Assembly: GCA_019745415.1 (NCBI GenBank)
Contig: JAIETF010000030.1
Span: forward strand, 62,001 to 126,000
Reading direction: 5' to 3'
Source of the DNA: Candidatus Obscuribacterales bacterium
Lineage (GTDB): Bacteria > Cyanobacteriota > Vampirovibrionia > Obscuribacterales > Obscuribacteraceae
DNA length: 64,000 bases
Shown here in pieces: positions 51,202-59,455 of this stretch. The translations under genes were made by a program, and so were the position numbers. Below the pieces are notes generated by a model. The model searched no databases, was not told the origin of the DNA, and saw only the letters and a program-made list of their open reading frames with translations. Each line of letters starts with the position of its first letter. Position 1 is the first letter of the stretch.

Positions 51202-51996
51202 ATGCAACAACCTGATTATTCTATCTCTACCCCCGAGAATGTCGATCTACACCTCGAGATTGCCGGCATCGGCAATAGGCTCTTGGCGCAAATCGTAGAC
51301 GGTTTAATCCAATTAGCCATTACTATCTCGGTAGTGATCTTGGCCTTGATTGTGGGCGCAGGCGTATCAGTAGCCCCAGTCGACCAGAAAACCCAAAATA
51401 TGCTTTATGCCGTCATTGCCCTGGTGGCGGTGCTCTTCATGTTTTTCATGCAGAATCTTTATTTCATTATCTGGGAAGGAGCTTGGAAAGGTCAGACACC
51501 AGGCAAAAAAATCGCCGAGATAAGAGTTATCGAAGCCAATGGACAACCGATTGGCTGGGGCGCCTCACTGATTCGCAACCTGCTGAGAATGGTGGACGGA
51601 ATCTTGTTTATAGGGCTAGTGGTCATGCTTATAGACAAAAATGAGCGCCGCCTGGGCGACATGTGCGCCGGCACCCTGGTTATTAGAGAGCGTCCAGCCC
51701 AAATGACCGACAGCGCCATAAAAGTCGCACCAACTGCCGCCGCCGACGAGACTCTCGATATCGGCAGAATAAGCCCAGCCGAATACGACCTTTTGGTCGA
51801 CTATCTGAAGCGCCGCGCCGCCCTCACTGAAAATTCCAGACCCTCGGTGGCCAAACAAATGTTTGACCATTTCGCAGCCAAGCTTGATATACCGGAAGAG
51901 GCAGCGGCAGGCGGACAAAATGGTAAAGTTTTCACCCCCTACGAAAATATTCTGGAAAAAATCTATCTCTCTTACCAGCTGCGCGCCGAGCAATGA
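51202..51996 (+). CDS. RDD-family membrane protein
   Basis: 264 aa. The RDD-type core has the start LHLEIAGIGNRLLAQIVDGL, then three TM helices (about 35-60, 68-90 and 130-150), and the conserved KGQTPGKKIAEIRVIEANGQ, RNLLRMVDGILF, RRLGDMCAGTLVIRE blocks. The C-terminal cytosolic part (about 175-264) has helical segments LLVDYLKRRAAL. Its neighbour is SpoIIM-like, a pairing often seen in bacterial genomes. The function is unknown, perhaps transport or envelope stress. Confidence 0.88.
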   Translation: MQQPDYSISTPENVDLHLEIAGIGNRLLAQIVDGLIQLAITISVVILALIVGAGVSVAPVDQKTQNMLYAVIALVAVLFMFFMQNLYFIIWEGAWKGQTPGKKIAEIRVIEANGQPIGWGASLIRNLLRMVDGILFIGLVVMLIDKNERRLGDMCAGTLVIRERPAQMTDSAIKVAPTAAADETLDIGRISPAEYDLLVDYLKRRAALTENSRPSVAKQMFDHFAAKLDIPEEAAAGGQNGKVFTPYENILEKIYLSYQLRAEQ

Positions 51997-52029
51997 GTTG
52001 AAGTGATGTGCCTCTAGACAAGTACGAAC

Positions 52030-52064
52030 AAAAATGCCGGGACCATTGAAAGCCCGGCATTTTT
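52030..52064. terminator. Bidirectional intrinsic terminator between rdd and gltA
   Basis: AAAAATGCCGGG (52030-52041) pairs perfectly with CCCGGCATTTTT (52053-52064) around an 11-nt loop. The stem ends in a T run on each strand, so it ends both convergent genes. Confidence 0.9.
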
Positions 52065-52083
52065 CTCTAACTATGCTTATTGC

Positions 52084-53202
52084 CTAGCGCTTGTCTATGG
52101 CAACGTATTTCAGGTTTCTTTCGCCGGTGTACTCAGCGCGCGGGCGAATCAGCCTGTTGTTGGCATATTGCTCGAGCACGTGGGCAGCCCAACCGCTCAT
52201 ACGGCTGATGGCGAAGATAGGAGTATAAAGATCGGTGGGAATGCCCAGCATGTAATAAACCGAAGCCGAGTAGAAGTCTACGTTGGCGTTCAGTCCTTTA
52301 TCAGCTTTGACAATCTCTTCGATCTTGGCCGACATATCGAACCATTTGGTATCGCCCATCTGCTTGCCGAGAGCTTCAGACATGCGGCGCAGGTTAGCGG
52401 CTCTGGGATCGGTGGTCTTGTAAACACGGTGTCCGAAACCCATCACCTTCTTGTGCTCGGCGAACATCTTATCAAGATGCGGCTCGACATTAGCCAAGCT
52501 GCCGATTTCGAGCAACATCTTAATTACTTCCTGGTTGGCGCCGCCGTGCAGCGGTCCTTTCAGGGTGCCGATAGCGGCAGTAATGGCTGAATAGATGTCT
52601 GTTTCGGTGGCTGCTGCCACACGAGCAGCAAAGGTAGAAGCATTGAGCTCGTGGTCGGCATGCAAGATGAGCGCTATATCTAGCGATCTTACAGCTACAG
52701 CATCGGGCTCTTTGCCGCCGGACAACATATAAAGGAAGTTATGTGAAAGAGAGCAGTCTTCTTTAGGTGCGACTACTTCTTTACCGTTCCTGATCAAATC
52801 CCAATAAGCAACGATGGTCGGAATTTGGGCGGTCAAACGAATGGCTTTGCGAACATTCGGTTCGCGGCCTTTGTCTTCCGCCTCTTTGTCGTACATCGAA
52901 AGCATCGATACGGCGGTTCTGAGAACTTCCATTGGCAGCGCATCTTTGGGATACGCCTTCATGGCTTTCACCACATCTTCCGGAATGCGGCGGTTGCTTT
53001 GAAGACCTTTGGTGAGCGTTTCCAGCTCGGTCTTCGTGGGCAGACGCCCGTACCACAACAAATAAACTACTTCTTCGAATGTGGAGTTGTCAGCGAGATC
53101 GCTGATGTCATATCCACAATAAATTAAACGTCCTTCGGTTCCGTTGACATCACAGATAGAGGACGACGCGGCTACTATATCTTCAAGCCCTGCCTTGACC
53201 AT
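52084..53202 (-). CDS. gltA: Citrate synthase
   Basis: Condenses acetyl-CoA with oxaloacetate at the entry of the TCA cycle. About 372 aa, of the short type II-like/Gram-positive length. Catalytic and binding elements: ILHADHELNAS (His), GPLHGGANQEV (His) and GFGHRVYKTTDPRA (His/Arg), with an Asp in the last third (NVDFYSASVYYMLG). ATG at 53202 follows GGGGA; the TTG at 53217 is an alternative. Stands alone, ended by the shared terminator at 52030. Confidence 0.95.
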   Translation of the reverse strand: MVKAGLEDIVAASSSICDVNGTEGRLIYCGYDISDLADNSTFEEVVYLLWYGRLPTKTELETLTKGLQSNRRIPEDVVKAMKAYPKDALPMEVLRTAVSMLSMYDKEAEDKGREPNVRKAIRLTAQIPTIVAYWDLIRNGKEVVAPKEDCSLSHNFLYMLSGGKEPDAVAVRSLDIALILHADHELNASTFAARVAAATETDIYSAITAAIGTLKGPLHGGANQEVIKMLLEIGSLANVEPHLDKMFAEHKKVMGFGHRVYKTTDPRAANLRRMSEALGKQMGDTKWFDMSAKIEEIVKADKGLNANVDFYSASVYYMLGIPTDLYTPIFAISRMSGWAAHVLEQYANNRLIRPRAEYTGERNLKYVAIDKR

Positions 53203-53319
53203 GACCTGATTCCCCAAACTAAGTGCAGATGGGTTTTTTATACACCAAATGACATCGGTCTCGGGACAAATAATAGACTTATCTTCATACTGCTAACAAT
53301 GAACCAGCCCTAAAGCACC

Positions 53320-55449
53320 TTGAAAACCGCCAACAAAACCATTCTTCCACCTAAAAAAGCCGCCAAAATCCTCAGCCAAGGTTTGGAAGAGGCGCCGTTT
53401 TTGACGCTGAAACTGGCTGCTCATCTTACTTTAGCAAATAACAACTTAGTGCCGGAGGGGCTAAGCGAAGAATCAAAGAGCTTCCTCGAAACACTTGATA
53501 TCACCAGGAGCCTGCTTGACAGCCCGCACAGGGTCAAAGGCTTGGAATTTTTCTCACTAAGCAAAGAGGACCTGGAAAGACTAAAGCAGCAAAGAAAAGA
53601 CTGGAGGGCGGCAAGTACTGCTTACCTTGACAGTAACCTCTTTATAGATTTCGGCGACCCTCTCTGGCTTTCAGAAGTATTCGAATATCTGCCGCGCCCA
53701 GGAAAAAACAAGCAACAAGCCAAAGAAGAGAAAGCAGATTGGCTTACCCGTACCCAATTTTTCACACCTACCTGGGTAGCCGAGCAGCTGGCCAAGAGAG
53801 CGCTGCAAAGCGGCGAAGAAATAGCTTTGGACCCGGCCTGCGGCGGAGGTCATCTGCTGATTGCGGCACTAACGCGCTTAGTGCAGTTGCAGACCGAAAA
53901 ACGGAAGTGCAGCTCCATAGAATCGCTTGACGAAATTTTAGGAAGACAGCTCTATGGCGCCGATATCGACGAAACGATGCTTGCCCTCAGTCGCTTCTCA
54001 CTCTTTATCTTCCTCGGGCGACACTATCCAAGCAAAACCTCTTTGTTGAACAAGCTCAATCTGCGCCTTCTGCCCTCGCCAATTGGCAGCCTCGACCAAG
54101 CTAGTTGGCCGCCCGCCTTTTTTGACGCTGTTATTATGAATCCGCCTTATCAGAGCTCACGCACCATGGATGGTGCATTGAGTCTCCACCTAAAAGAACA
54201 TTATCCAAGGGCCAAGAACGACCTCTACGCCGGTTTCTTGGAGATGGCTCTCAATCTCTTGAAAGAGGGCGGCAGACTAAGTACCATCTGTCAAAAGAGC
54301 TTCTTCTCGATAGCACGCTATAAAGCCTTACGCCTGCACCTAATCGAGAAAGCCTCTTTCGAATATGTAGACGCGCTTGGCCCAGGAATCTTTGATACCT
54401 GCCCGGGCGAAAAAGTAAATACAGCCATTATCAGCCTGCAAAAGCGCCAACAAATAAGTAGGGCAAACTTAGAGAGGGCGAACGAGAGCTTCATCTACCG
54501 AGAAAACGATAAAGAAAAGACTGTCGCGTTCGCGAGCCTATTAAAGACCAGTCAGGCAATAACGGGCTTTCCCTATATCTTTTCAATGGCTGATGGAGCC
54601 GCCTCTTTTTTTGAAAGGCACCCGTCACTCGGCGAACTCGAAGCAGAGGGGAGAGTGTTTCTAACTAACGGTCTATTTACTTGCAACAATAAGCTCTTTA
54701 TCAAAGACAAAGAGGAACTAGAAAAACTGGTGCTTTTGGGCGAAGAGGAAGCTGCAGACTATGTACCTTATGACAAAGGCGGTGGACGGAAGTGGTTCCA
54801 CGACACCAGGCTAAGACTGAAGTGGCAAGGTAACGGCGATCTTATTCGCCGCTATAGAAAAGAACGCGGACAGTCAGAAAGTCTACCCGGCGAAAGTCAC
54901 TATTTCCAACCAGGACTGACCTATTCTTACATAGGTACTTCCGGTTTTCGCGCTCGTTTACTCAGCCAAGATGCTGTCTTCGACATTTCTAGCTCGGCAA
55001 TTTTTTGCAAAGACAAAGCTATCGACTTGCTCGCTTTGCTGGCATTTCTCAATTCGTCTTTGAGCATTTATCTTTTGGGAAAACTGAATCCGACAATCAA
55101 TTTTCAAATTGGCGACCTGCGCCGCTTGCCCATCAAGCTGCCTGATCAGGTCTCAAGCGATGAGCTTAGAAAGCTGGCGCATAGCTGCATTGAGCTTGTC
55201 AAAGAGCAGACAAGGATAAGGCAGAAAAGTTTTCTTGACCAAGGCGAGGACAAATCACAACCGGCTTCTAAGTGCGACCAGAATCGCCTGCCGCAGCAGG
55301 ACGATGAAAGAGCCTTGATTGAGATGGAAAGGCAGCATCAACTCAGAATAGACGAACTAATTTTTGACCTATATGAAGTAGCACAAAAGAACAGAGCCGA
55401 GTACAGCCAAGACAACTGGGTGCTAAGCAGTCGCACATGGAAGCTTTAG
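53320..55449 (+). CDS. N6-adenine DNA methyltransferase (Eco57I/TaqI-like), apparently solitary
   Basis: 709 aa. The N-terminal helical region (about 1-140) leads to RTQFFTPTWVAEQLA, then SAM motif I LDPACGGGHLLIAAL, motif II GADIDETMLALSRFSL, and the catalytic NPPY motif in DAVIMNPPYQSS (about residue 275). The C-terminal half has a TaqI-type target-recognition region (LTNGLFTCNNKLF, ADYVPYDKGGGRKWFHDTRL, FNSSLSIYLLGKLNPTINF). The architecture is that of type IIG/Eco57I or BREX PglX enzymes, but no nuclease PD-(D/E)xK motif was seen at the N-terminus and no restriction gene is adjacent. TTG at 53320; no Shine-Dalgarno. Overlaps sfsA by 4 nt (convergent). Confidence 0.85.
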   Translation: MKTANKTILPPKKAAKILSQGLEEAPFLTLKLAAHLTLANNNLVPEGLSEESKSFLETLDITRSLLDSPHRVKGLEFFSLSKEDLERLKQQRKDWRAASTAYLDSNLFIDFGDPLWLSEVFEYLPRPGKNKQQAKEEKADWLTRTQFFTPTWVAEQLAKRALQSGEEIALDPACGGGHLLIAALTRLVQLQTEKRKCSSIESLDEILGRQLYGADIDETMLALSRFSLFIFLGRHYPSKTSLLNKLNLRLLPSPIGSLDQASWPPAFFDAVIMNPPYQSSRTMDGALSLHLKEHYPRAKNDLYAGFLEMALNLLKEGGRLSTICQKSFFSIARYKALRLHLIEKASFEYVDALGPGIFDTCPGEKVNTAIISLQKRQQISRANLERANESFIYRENDKEKTVAFASLLKTSQAITGFPYIFSMADGAASFFERHPSLGELEAEGRVFLTNGLFTCNNKLFIKDKEELEKLVLLGEEEAADYVPYDKGGGRKWFHDTRLRLKWQGNGDLIRRYRKERGQSESLPGESHYFQPGLTYSYIGTSGFRARLLSQDAVFDISSSAIFCKDKAIDLLALLAFLNSSLSIYLLGKLNPTINFQIGDLRRLPIKLPDQVSSDELRKLAHSCIELVKEQTRIRQKSFLDQGEDKSQPASKCDQNRLPQQDDERALIEMERQHQLRIDELIFDLYEVAQKNRAEYSQDNWVLSSRTWKL

Positions 55450-56222
55450 AGCAATACAGGCAATAAACCCGCCATTTTGATCTCGATATCTATAGTACCA
55501 CCGGCAGTTCTATCTACTACCGCAATAGCAGTCTCACGGCATATAATCTGCACACCAGCCTGGTGAGCCTGACGCAAAGCCTTACCGTAATCGGGATCGA
55601 TACTATCGGCAGGGCGAAACTTCTTTGTATCGGTGCGATTGACAATATAGTACTGAAAGGCGGCATCGCCTTTACCTACAGCCAACTGACGCAAAGTATT
55701 GAGGTGCTTCCGTCCTCTCTCGGTGCGAGCATCAGGAAAGGCGGCATAACTCAGGCGCCCTTTTCTCTCACTTTCTTCCTGATTAGGCTCCGCCACCTCA
55801 GCTTCTTCCAACAAAGTAGTGGACTTGACCTCGACAATGGCACCCACTGCCTGACCGGTCTTGCTCAAACGAAAATCAAAACGACTATCACCGTAACTAT
55901 ATTCGCTCTGCAACTGATCATAGGCGGCAAATTCGCTAAGCACACCGTTCTGAAAAGCCTCTTTGAAGAGTCTATTTGACACCATCGTATCTATGCAAAC
56001 CAAACCACCATCAACTTCGACAAAGCGCCAAGCATAAGGAAGCTTGCTTTTCGGAGCAGCCGGAGCAAGATAGACCGAACTGCCCGGCTGAGCAAGTCCG
56101 AGCATGCTACCTGGATTGGGACAGTGCACAGTACAAACACTGCCGTTTGGCAGTTCGACGTCAGCGAGAAAACGCTTGTAGCGCTTGAGCAACCGCCCTT
56201 CCAGAAGACCGCTCAAAATCAT
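55446..56222 (-). CDS. sfsA: SfsA-family DNA/RNA nuclease (sugar fermentation stimulation protein)
   Basis: 258 aa. Family features: GRLLKRYKRFLADVELPNGS, the THCPNPGSM-type motif (here VHCPNPGSM), YDQLQSEYSYGDSRFDFRL (PD-(D/E)xK acidic site) with VGAIVEVKSTTL, and FPDARTERGRKHLNTL. An insertion with acidic residues EEAEVAEPNQEESERKG follows the core. The biological role is unsettled; E. coli SfsA was linked to maltose use. Cotranscribed with the MlaC-like gene, whose stop lies 6 bp upstream of its ATG. Confidence 0.9.
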   Translation of the reverse strand: MILSGLLEGRLLKRYKRFLADVELPNGSVCTVHCPNPGSMLGLAQPGSSVYLAPAAPKSKLPYAWRFVEVDGGLVCIDTMVSNRLFKEAFQNGVLSEFAAYDQLQSEYSYGDSRFDFRLSKTGQAVGAIVEVKSTTLLEEAEVAEPNQEESERKGRLSYAAFPDARTERGRKHLNTLRQLAVGKGDAAFQYYIVNRTDTKKFRPADSIDPDYGKALRQAHQAGVQIICRETAIAVVDRTAGGTIDIEIKMAGLLPVLL

Positions 56223-56228
56223 GGTTGC

Positions 56229-56909
56229 TTAATCAGAAACTATCCCGGCGCCGTTGTCACCGGCAGCCAGAGAGGCATGATCGAGAGAAGCCACTTCTTT
56301 CTCACCGCTGGCGCCGCGCATCCAGGCAATCAAGACTTCGACATTGCCCTTGCTTTTCTTTTGCTTAGACTGAATGCGGTGCTTGAGCCGCTCAAGCAAA
56401 TCTTTGTCACCGACACAAAGGCTGACAACCTTATTACTCTTCTCAGATAGGCGCCAAGCTAAAGTCTCACTCTTTTTGCCGAGCAGCAGGCGGGTCTTGA
56501 CCAGGTTGTCACCGCCGGAAGAACTCTCTTCAACAAAGCTAACCTTGCCCTTGCTGAAAATCTTGCGCCAGCGCGGGTAGTAACGTTTCTCCACCAGGGT
56601 CTGCAGACTTTGCGAGAAGTCACGGCGCTGAACAACAGTGAGAGCTTCCCACTCTTTGCGCCCCAGTGCCCGCTGCGACATTTCATCATAGTCGATAAAG
56701 GGCGTAATTGAGGAAGAATTTGGTCGCTTGGCTTTTGCACCACTGCTGACGAAACCCTTCAAAAGCTGATCAACTGTAGTCCAACCGGCAGGAGCAGCAG
56801 CTGATGAAAGAGAAGAAGCGGAAAGCAAGGTGAAAGAGAAGGCTAGTAAGGCGAAAGAACCGAGACGAGTCAACAACTTGCCTCTAGAACTAGGCAAGGA
56901 CGGTCGCAT
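56229..56909 (-). CDS. MlaC/Ttg2D-family periplasmic phospholipid-binding-like protein
   Basis: 226 aa. A signal peptide (LLTRLGSFALLAFSFTLLSA, then SSLSSAAAP) is followed by the MlaC domain: TVDQLLKGFVSSGAKA, ITPFIDYDEMSQRALGRKEW, TVVQRRDFSQSLQTLVEKRY. MlaC carries phospholipids between outer and inner membranes in retrograde or anterograde lipid transport. It is downstream of a STAS protein and an ABC ATPase, which recalls mlaB and mlaF, but the permease between them is ABC-2, not MlaE. ATG at 56909; TTG at 56942 is an alternative. Confidence 0.78.
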   Translation of the reverse strand: MRPSLPSSRGKLLTRLGSFALLAFSFTLLSASSLSSAAAPAGWTTVDQLLKGFVSSGAKAKRPNSSSITPFIDYDEMSQRALGRKEWEALTVVQRRDFSQSLQTLVEKRYYPRWRKIFSKGKVSFVEESSSGGDNLVKTRLLLGKKSETLAWRLSEKSNKVVSLCVGDKDLLERLKHRIQSKQKKSKGNVEVLIAWMRGASGEKEVASLDHASLAAGDNGAGIVSD

Positions 56910-57018
56910 CGAAACGGTCAAAGTTTTTCTTGATACCAACAATGTTAAGCCTCTTTATCGGCTAAATTCTCGATTTAGCTTAACTTGAACCAGCTCAATC
57001 CGAATCTGCTTAACCAGA

Positions 57019-58065
57019 CTACACTGAAGCCTGACTGCGGGCAAGTACTGTTCTTGAAATCAGAAGCGATATAAAGGCGAAAGAAAGCAAGACTAAAACG
57101 TCTCTAACTACCTGGCAAGGAATGCCAAGCATGGCACCTTTGGTCAGATCGCAGGCGTAATAAAGGGGCATGATCATGGCCAACTTCTGCTCCCAAGATG
57201 GCATGGCTTTAATGGGGGTGATGATGCCAGAAACAAACATCAAAGCCACCCCTAAAATGGAAACGGTCATTGTATAGATGCGAATGGTGCGCAGAAAGCA
57301 AGCAAACAAAAGAGCTATAGAAGTGAAGGTAAATACCGAAATCAGGGTAGCCCCTACCAGAAAAGGGAAGTTATGACCAAGAGTAAAGCCTGAAATAGGC
57401 GAAGTGAGGCTAAGGGCCAGCCAGAGCACAGTGGAAGCCTCCATGGTGACGGTGAAGGTCTTGGCGATAATTGCAGCATCAAGCCCCATGGGCGCCAGAA
57501 CTATCTGCCTGTAAGTCTTCTCCATCCACTCATAAATCCAGCTAAAGCCTAGATTCATCGAAGCCAGAACATAGCAAAGATAAGCAGTCAGACCGGCGCA
57601 AATATAATCTTTCAAGCCGAACTGTACCTGATAGAGGGCAGCCGAATGCAAAGGCAGGCTAAGTTCTTTGGCTTTCTGAGTGAGCACTGAAAGAAGACCC
57701 ATCGATATCTGGTCATCAATAAGAGGATTGTTGCCGGCAGTCAAAATCTGCACAGAGTCTTCTAGAGGATCTTGCGAGACATTGGCCAGGGCGACAATCT
57801 TCTCGTGAGCCAGATCGGTCTTTGCTTTTTCAAGATCATCATAGACCTTGACTCTAAAGCGACCACTTTCAGTTAGATGCTTGGATAGTTCGCTGATGCC
57901 GCCCGGATCATACAAGCCGAAGGGCATATCGTTAGCACCAGATATAGTATTACCAACGCAAACCAAGATCAATACCGCCATGACTACGCTGGCAATAAAA
58001 TAGAGGGGACGCCTGGTCCAAGCCAGAATGTCTTTGCGCACTATCGCAAAAATCGCATCAAACAT
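57019..58065 (-). CDS. ABC-2 type transporter permease
   Basis: 348 aa. Six TM segments in the ABC-2 layout: a TM near the N-terminus (PLYFIASVVMAVLILVCVG), an extracytoplasmic loop of about 130 residues, then about 165-345 with GLTAYLCYVLASMNLGFSW, TLISVFTFTSIALLFACFLR, SILGVALMFVSGIITPI and VLVLLSFAFISLLI. Similar to YhhJ/NodJ-type permeases. ATG at 58065 follows AAAGGAG at 6 nt; the ATPase gene overlaps it by 8 nt, so the two are translationally coupled. Confidence 0.88.
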   Translation of the reverse strand: MFDAIFAIVRKDILAWTRRPLYFIASVVMAVLILVCVGNTISGANDMPFGLYDPGGISELSKHLTESGRFRVKVYDDLEKAKTDLAHEKIVALANVSQDPLEDSVQILTAGNNPLIDDQISMGLLSVLTQKAKELSLPLHSAALYQVQFGLKDYICAGLTAYLCYVLASMNLGFSWIYEWMEKTYRQIVLAPMGLDAAIIAKTFTVTMEASTVLWLALSLTSPISGFTLGHNFPFLVGATLISVFTFTSIALLFACFLRTIRIYTMTVSILGVALMFVSGIITPIKAMPSWEQKLAMIMPLYYACDLTKGAMLGIPCQVVRDVLVLLSFAFISLLISRTVLARSQASV

Positions 58066-59110
58066 CTTCTGCTCCTTTGTGCTGATGCGTCTTGGTGACC
58101 GCCATAAAAACATCTTCTAAATTAGGTTCGCCGCTTGCGAACTTACTAAAGGGTATCGCTTCGCTCTCAAGCCAGTCAAAGACAAAGCGCAAAAACTCTC
58201 GCGCCGATGTCTCATCGGGCTGACTGAGATAGAGAGTATTGCGCAGCTTATCAACCCTGACTGTGCAAGCAAAACGACTCGTGATCTGTTGCAGTTTTTT
58301 CTGCAAGTCGGCATCTTCAACATCTAGATTATCGGCCAATTTAAGAGCCAGACCGCGCATACCCTGAATACGCGAAGAGAGGTCTTGCACCGTCCCTTCC
58401 ACTACAAGCTTGCCGCCCCTGATGATGCCGATTCGATCAGCTAAAATCTCTGCCTCCTCTAGATAATGAGTAGTCAAAAGGACAGTCACACCAAGCTTCT
58501 TCAGGTCTTTCAAGCTGGTCCAAATCTCGCGCCTGGCGGCCGGATCAAGACCAACAGTCGGCTCATCCATAAAAAGAACCTTGGGTTCATTGATCATGGC
58601 GCAGGCAATGGCAAGACGTCTTTGCATTCCACCAGAAAGATTGCCGGCTCTATCATTCAAGCGGTCGACAAGATTAGAGCCGACCAAAACCTGCTCGATG
58701 CGCTTATCGACGGCATCGCGCTTCAGCCCATAAAGCTCGGCCAAGAAGCGTAGATTCTCGTAAACAGTGAGCTCATGATAGACAGATACATCTTGTGAAA
58801 CCACACCAAAGAGGCCGCGGATTTTGTTGCTGTCTTTCAAGCCGTTATACCCGCAGATGCTGAACGAGCCGGAAGTGGGCTTGATCAAGGTAGTAAGCAT
58901 ACCGATTGTGGTGGTTTTGCCAGCCCCGTTATCGCCTAAGAGAGCATAAAGCTCACCCGGATAAATCTTGAGATTAAGCTTGTCGACCGAAACACGAGTT
59001 CCGAATGCCTTGGTGAGATTCTCTGCGCTCAAAGATGGCACTGATACTCTTGATGAAGACTCGGTAGATGAGGACTCGGAACCTACCTGCTTAGAGGTGT
59101 TGTTTGACAT
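58058..59110 (-). CDS. ABC transporter ATP-binding protein
   Basis: 350 aa. Nucleotide-binding domain: Walker A GDNGAGKTTT, signature LSGGMQRRLAIACAM, Walker B VLFMDEPTVGLDP, and the H-loop TTHYLEEAE. A C-terminal extension (about 250-350) matches the DUF4162-type tail found in CcmA/YadG-like ATPases partnered with ABC-2 permeases. Ser-rich N-terminus (SSSTESSSRVSVPSLSAE). ATG at 59110, 5 nt after the STAS stop; TTG at 59149 would overlap that gene. Confidence 0.93.
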   Translation of the reverse strand: MSNNTSKQVGSESSSTESSSRVSVPSLSAENLTKAFGTRVSVDKLNLKIYPGELYALLGDNGAGKTTTIGMLTTLIKPTSGSFSICGYNGLKDSNKIRGLFGVVSQDVSVYHELTVYENLRFLAELYGLKRDAVDKRIEQVLVGSNLVDRLNDRAGNLSGGMQRRLAIACAMINEPKVLFMDEPTVGLDPAARREIWTSLKDLKKLGVTVLLTTHYLEEAEILADRIGIIRGGKLVVEGTVQDLSSRIQGMRGLALKLADNLDVEDADLQKKLQQITSRFACTVRVDKLRNTLYLSQPDETSAREFLRFVFDWLESEAIPFSKFASGEPNLEDVFMAVTKTHQHKGAEDV

Positions 59111-59114
59111 TAAT

Positions 59115-59420
59115 CTAGCAAACCGGGCCTTTGTTTGAACTAACACCACCGCAAGCTCTCATCAAACTTTCGATATGCGAAACTTTGAAGACCTTATAGA
59201 TTACCGGCGGCACATTGACGAAGTAGACAGATCTCTTGGCGGAATCAGCTCTAAGCATCAACTCTTCCAACCATTCGAGCCCGTCCACAGCAACAAAGGT
59301 ACAAGCCGAAAAGTCAATTTCTAGGGGACCGTCGCCCGAAACCAACATTCTGTCGATCTCATCGACGCCACGGTCAAGCTGACCTAGAATTCGTACACGC
59401 ATCTCATTATTCGTCATCAT
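59115..59420 (-). CDS. STAS-domain protein (MlaB/anti-anti-sigma-like)
   Basis: 101 aa, essentially one STAS fold: LEIDFSACTFVAVDGLEWLE (the strand-Ser/Asp region with AVDG where spore anti-anti-sigma factors have D-S-T/S) and SVYFVNVPPVIYKVFKVSHI. The phosphorylatable serine of SpoIIAA is replaced by Asp/Val-Asp-Gly, so phosphoregulation is unlikely. By position it resembles MlaB, which binds an ABC ATPase; an anti-sigma partner is the alternative. AGGAAG upstream of ATG at 59420. It is 35 bp after adhE. Confidence 0.72.
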   Translation of the reverse strand: MMTNNEMRVRILGQLDRGVDEIDRMLVSGDGPLEIDFSACTFVAVDGLEWLEELMLRADSAKRSVYFVNVPPVIYKVFKVSHIESLMRACGGVSSNKGPVC

Positions 59421-59455
59421 TTCAACTTCCTGGTCTTAAATCCTAAACTTGGCGG

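Noticed and set aside
56950..56985. GCTAAAT/ATTTAGC hairpin (56961-56979) between the ABC-2 and MlaC-like genes
   Set aside because: No T tract on the minus strand and low GC; too weak to call a terminator.
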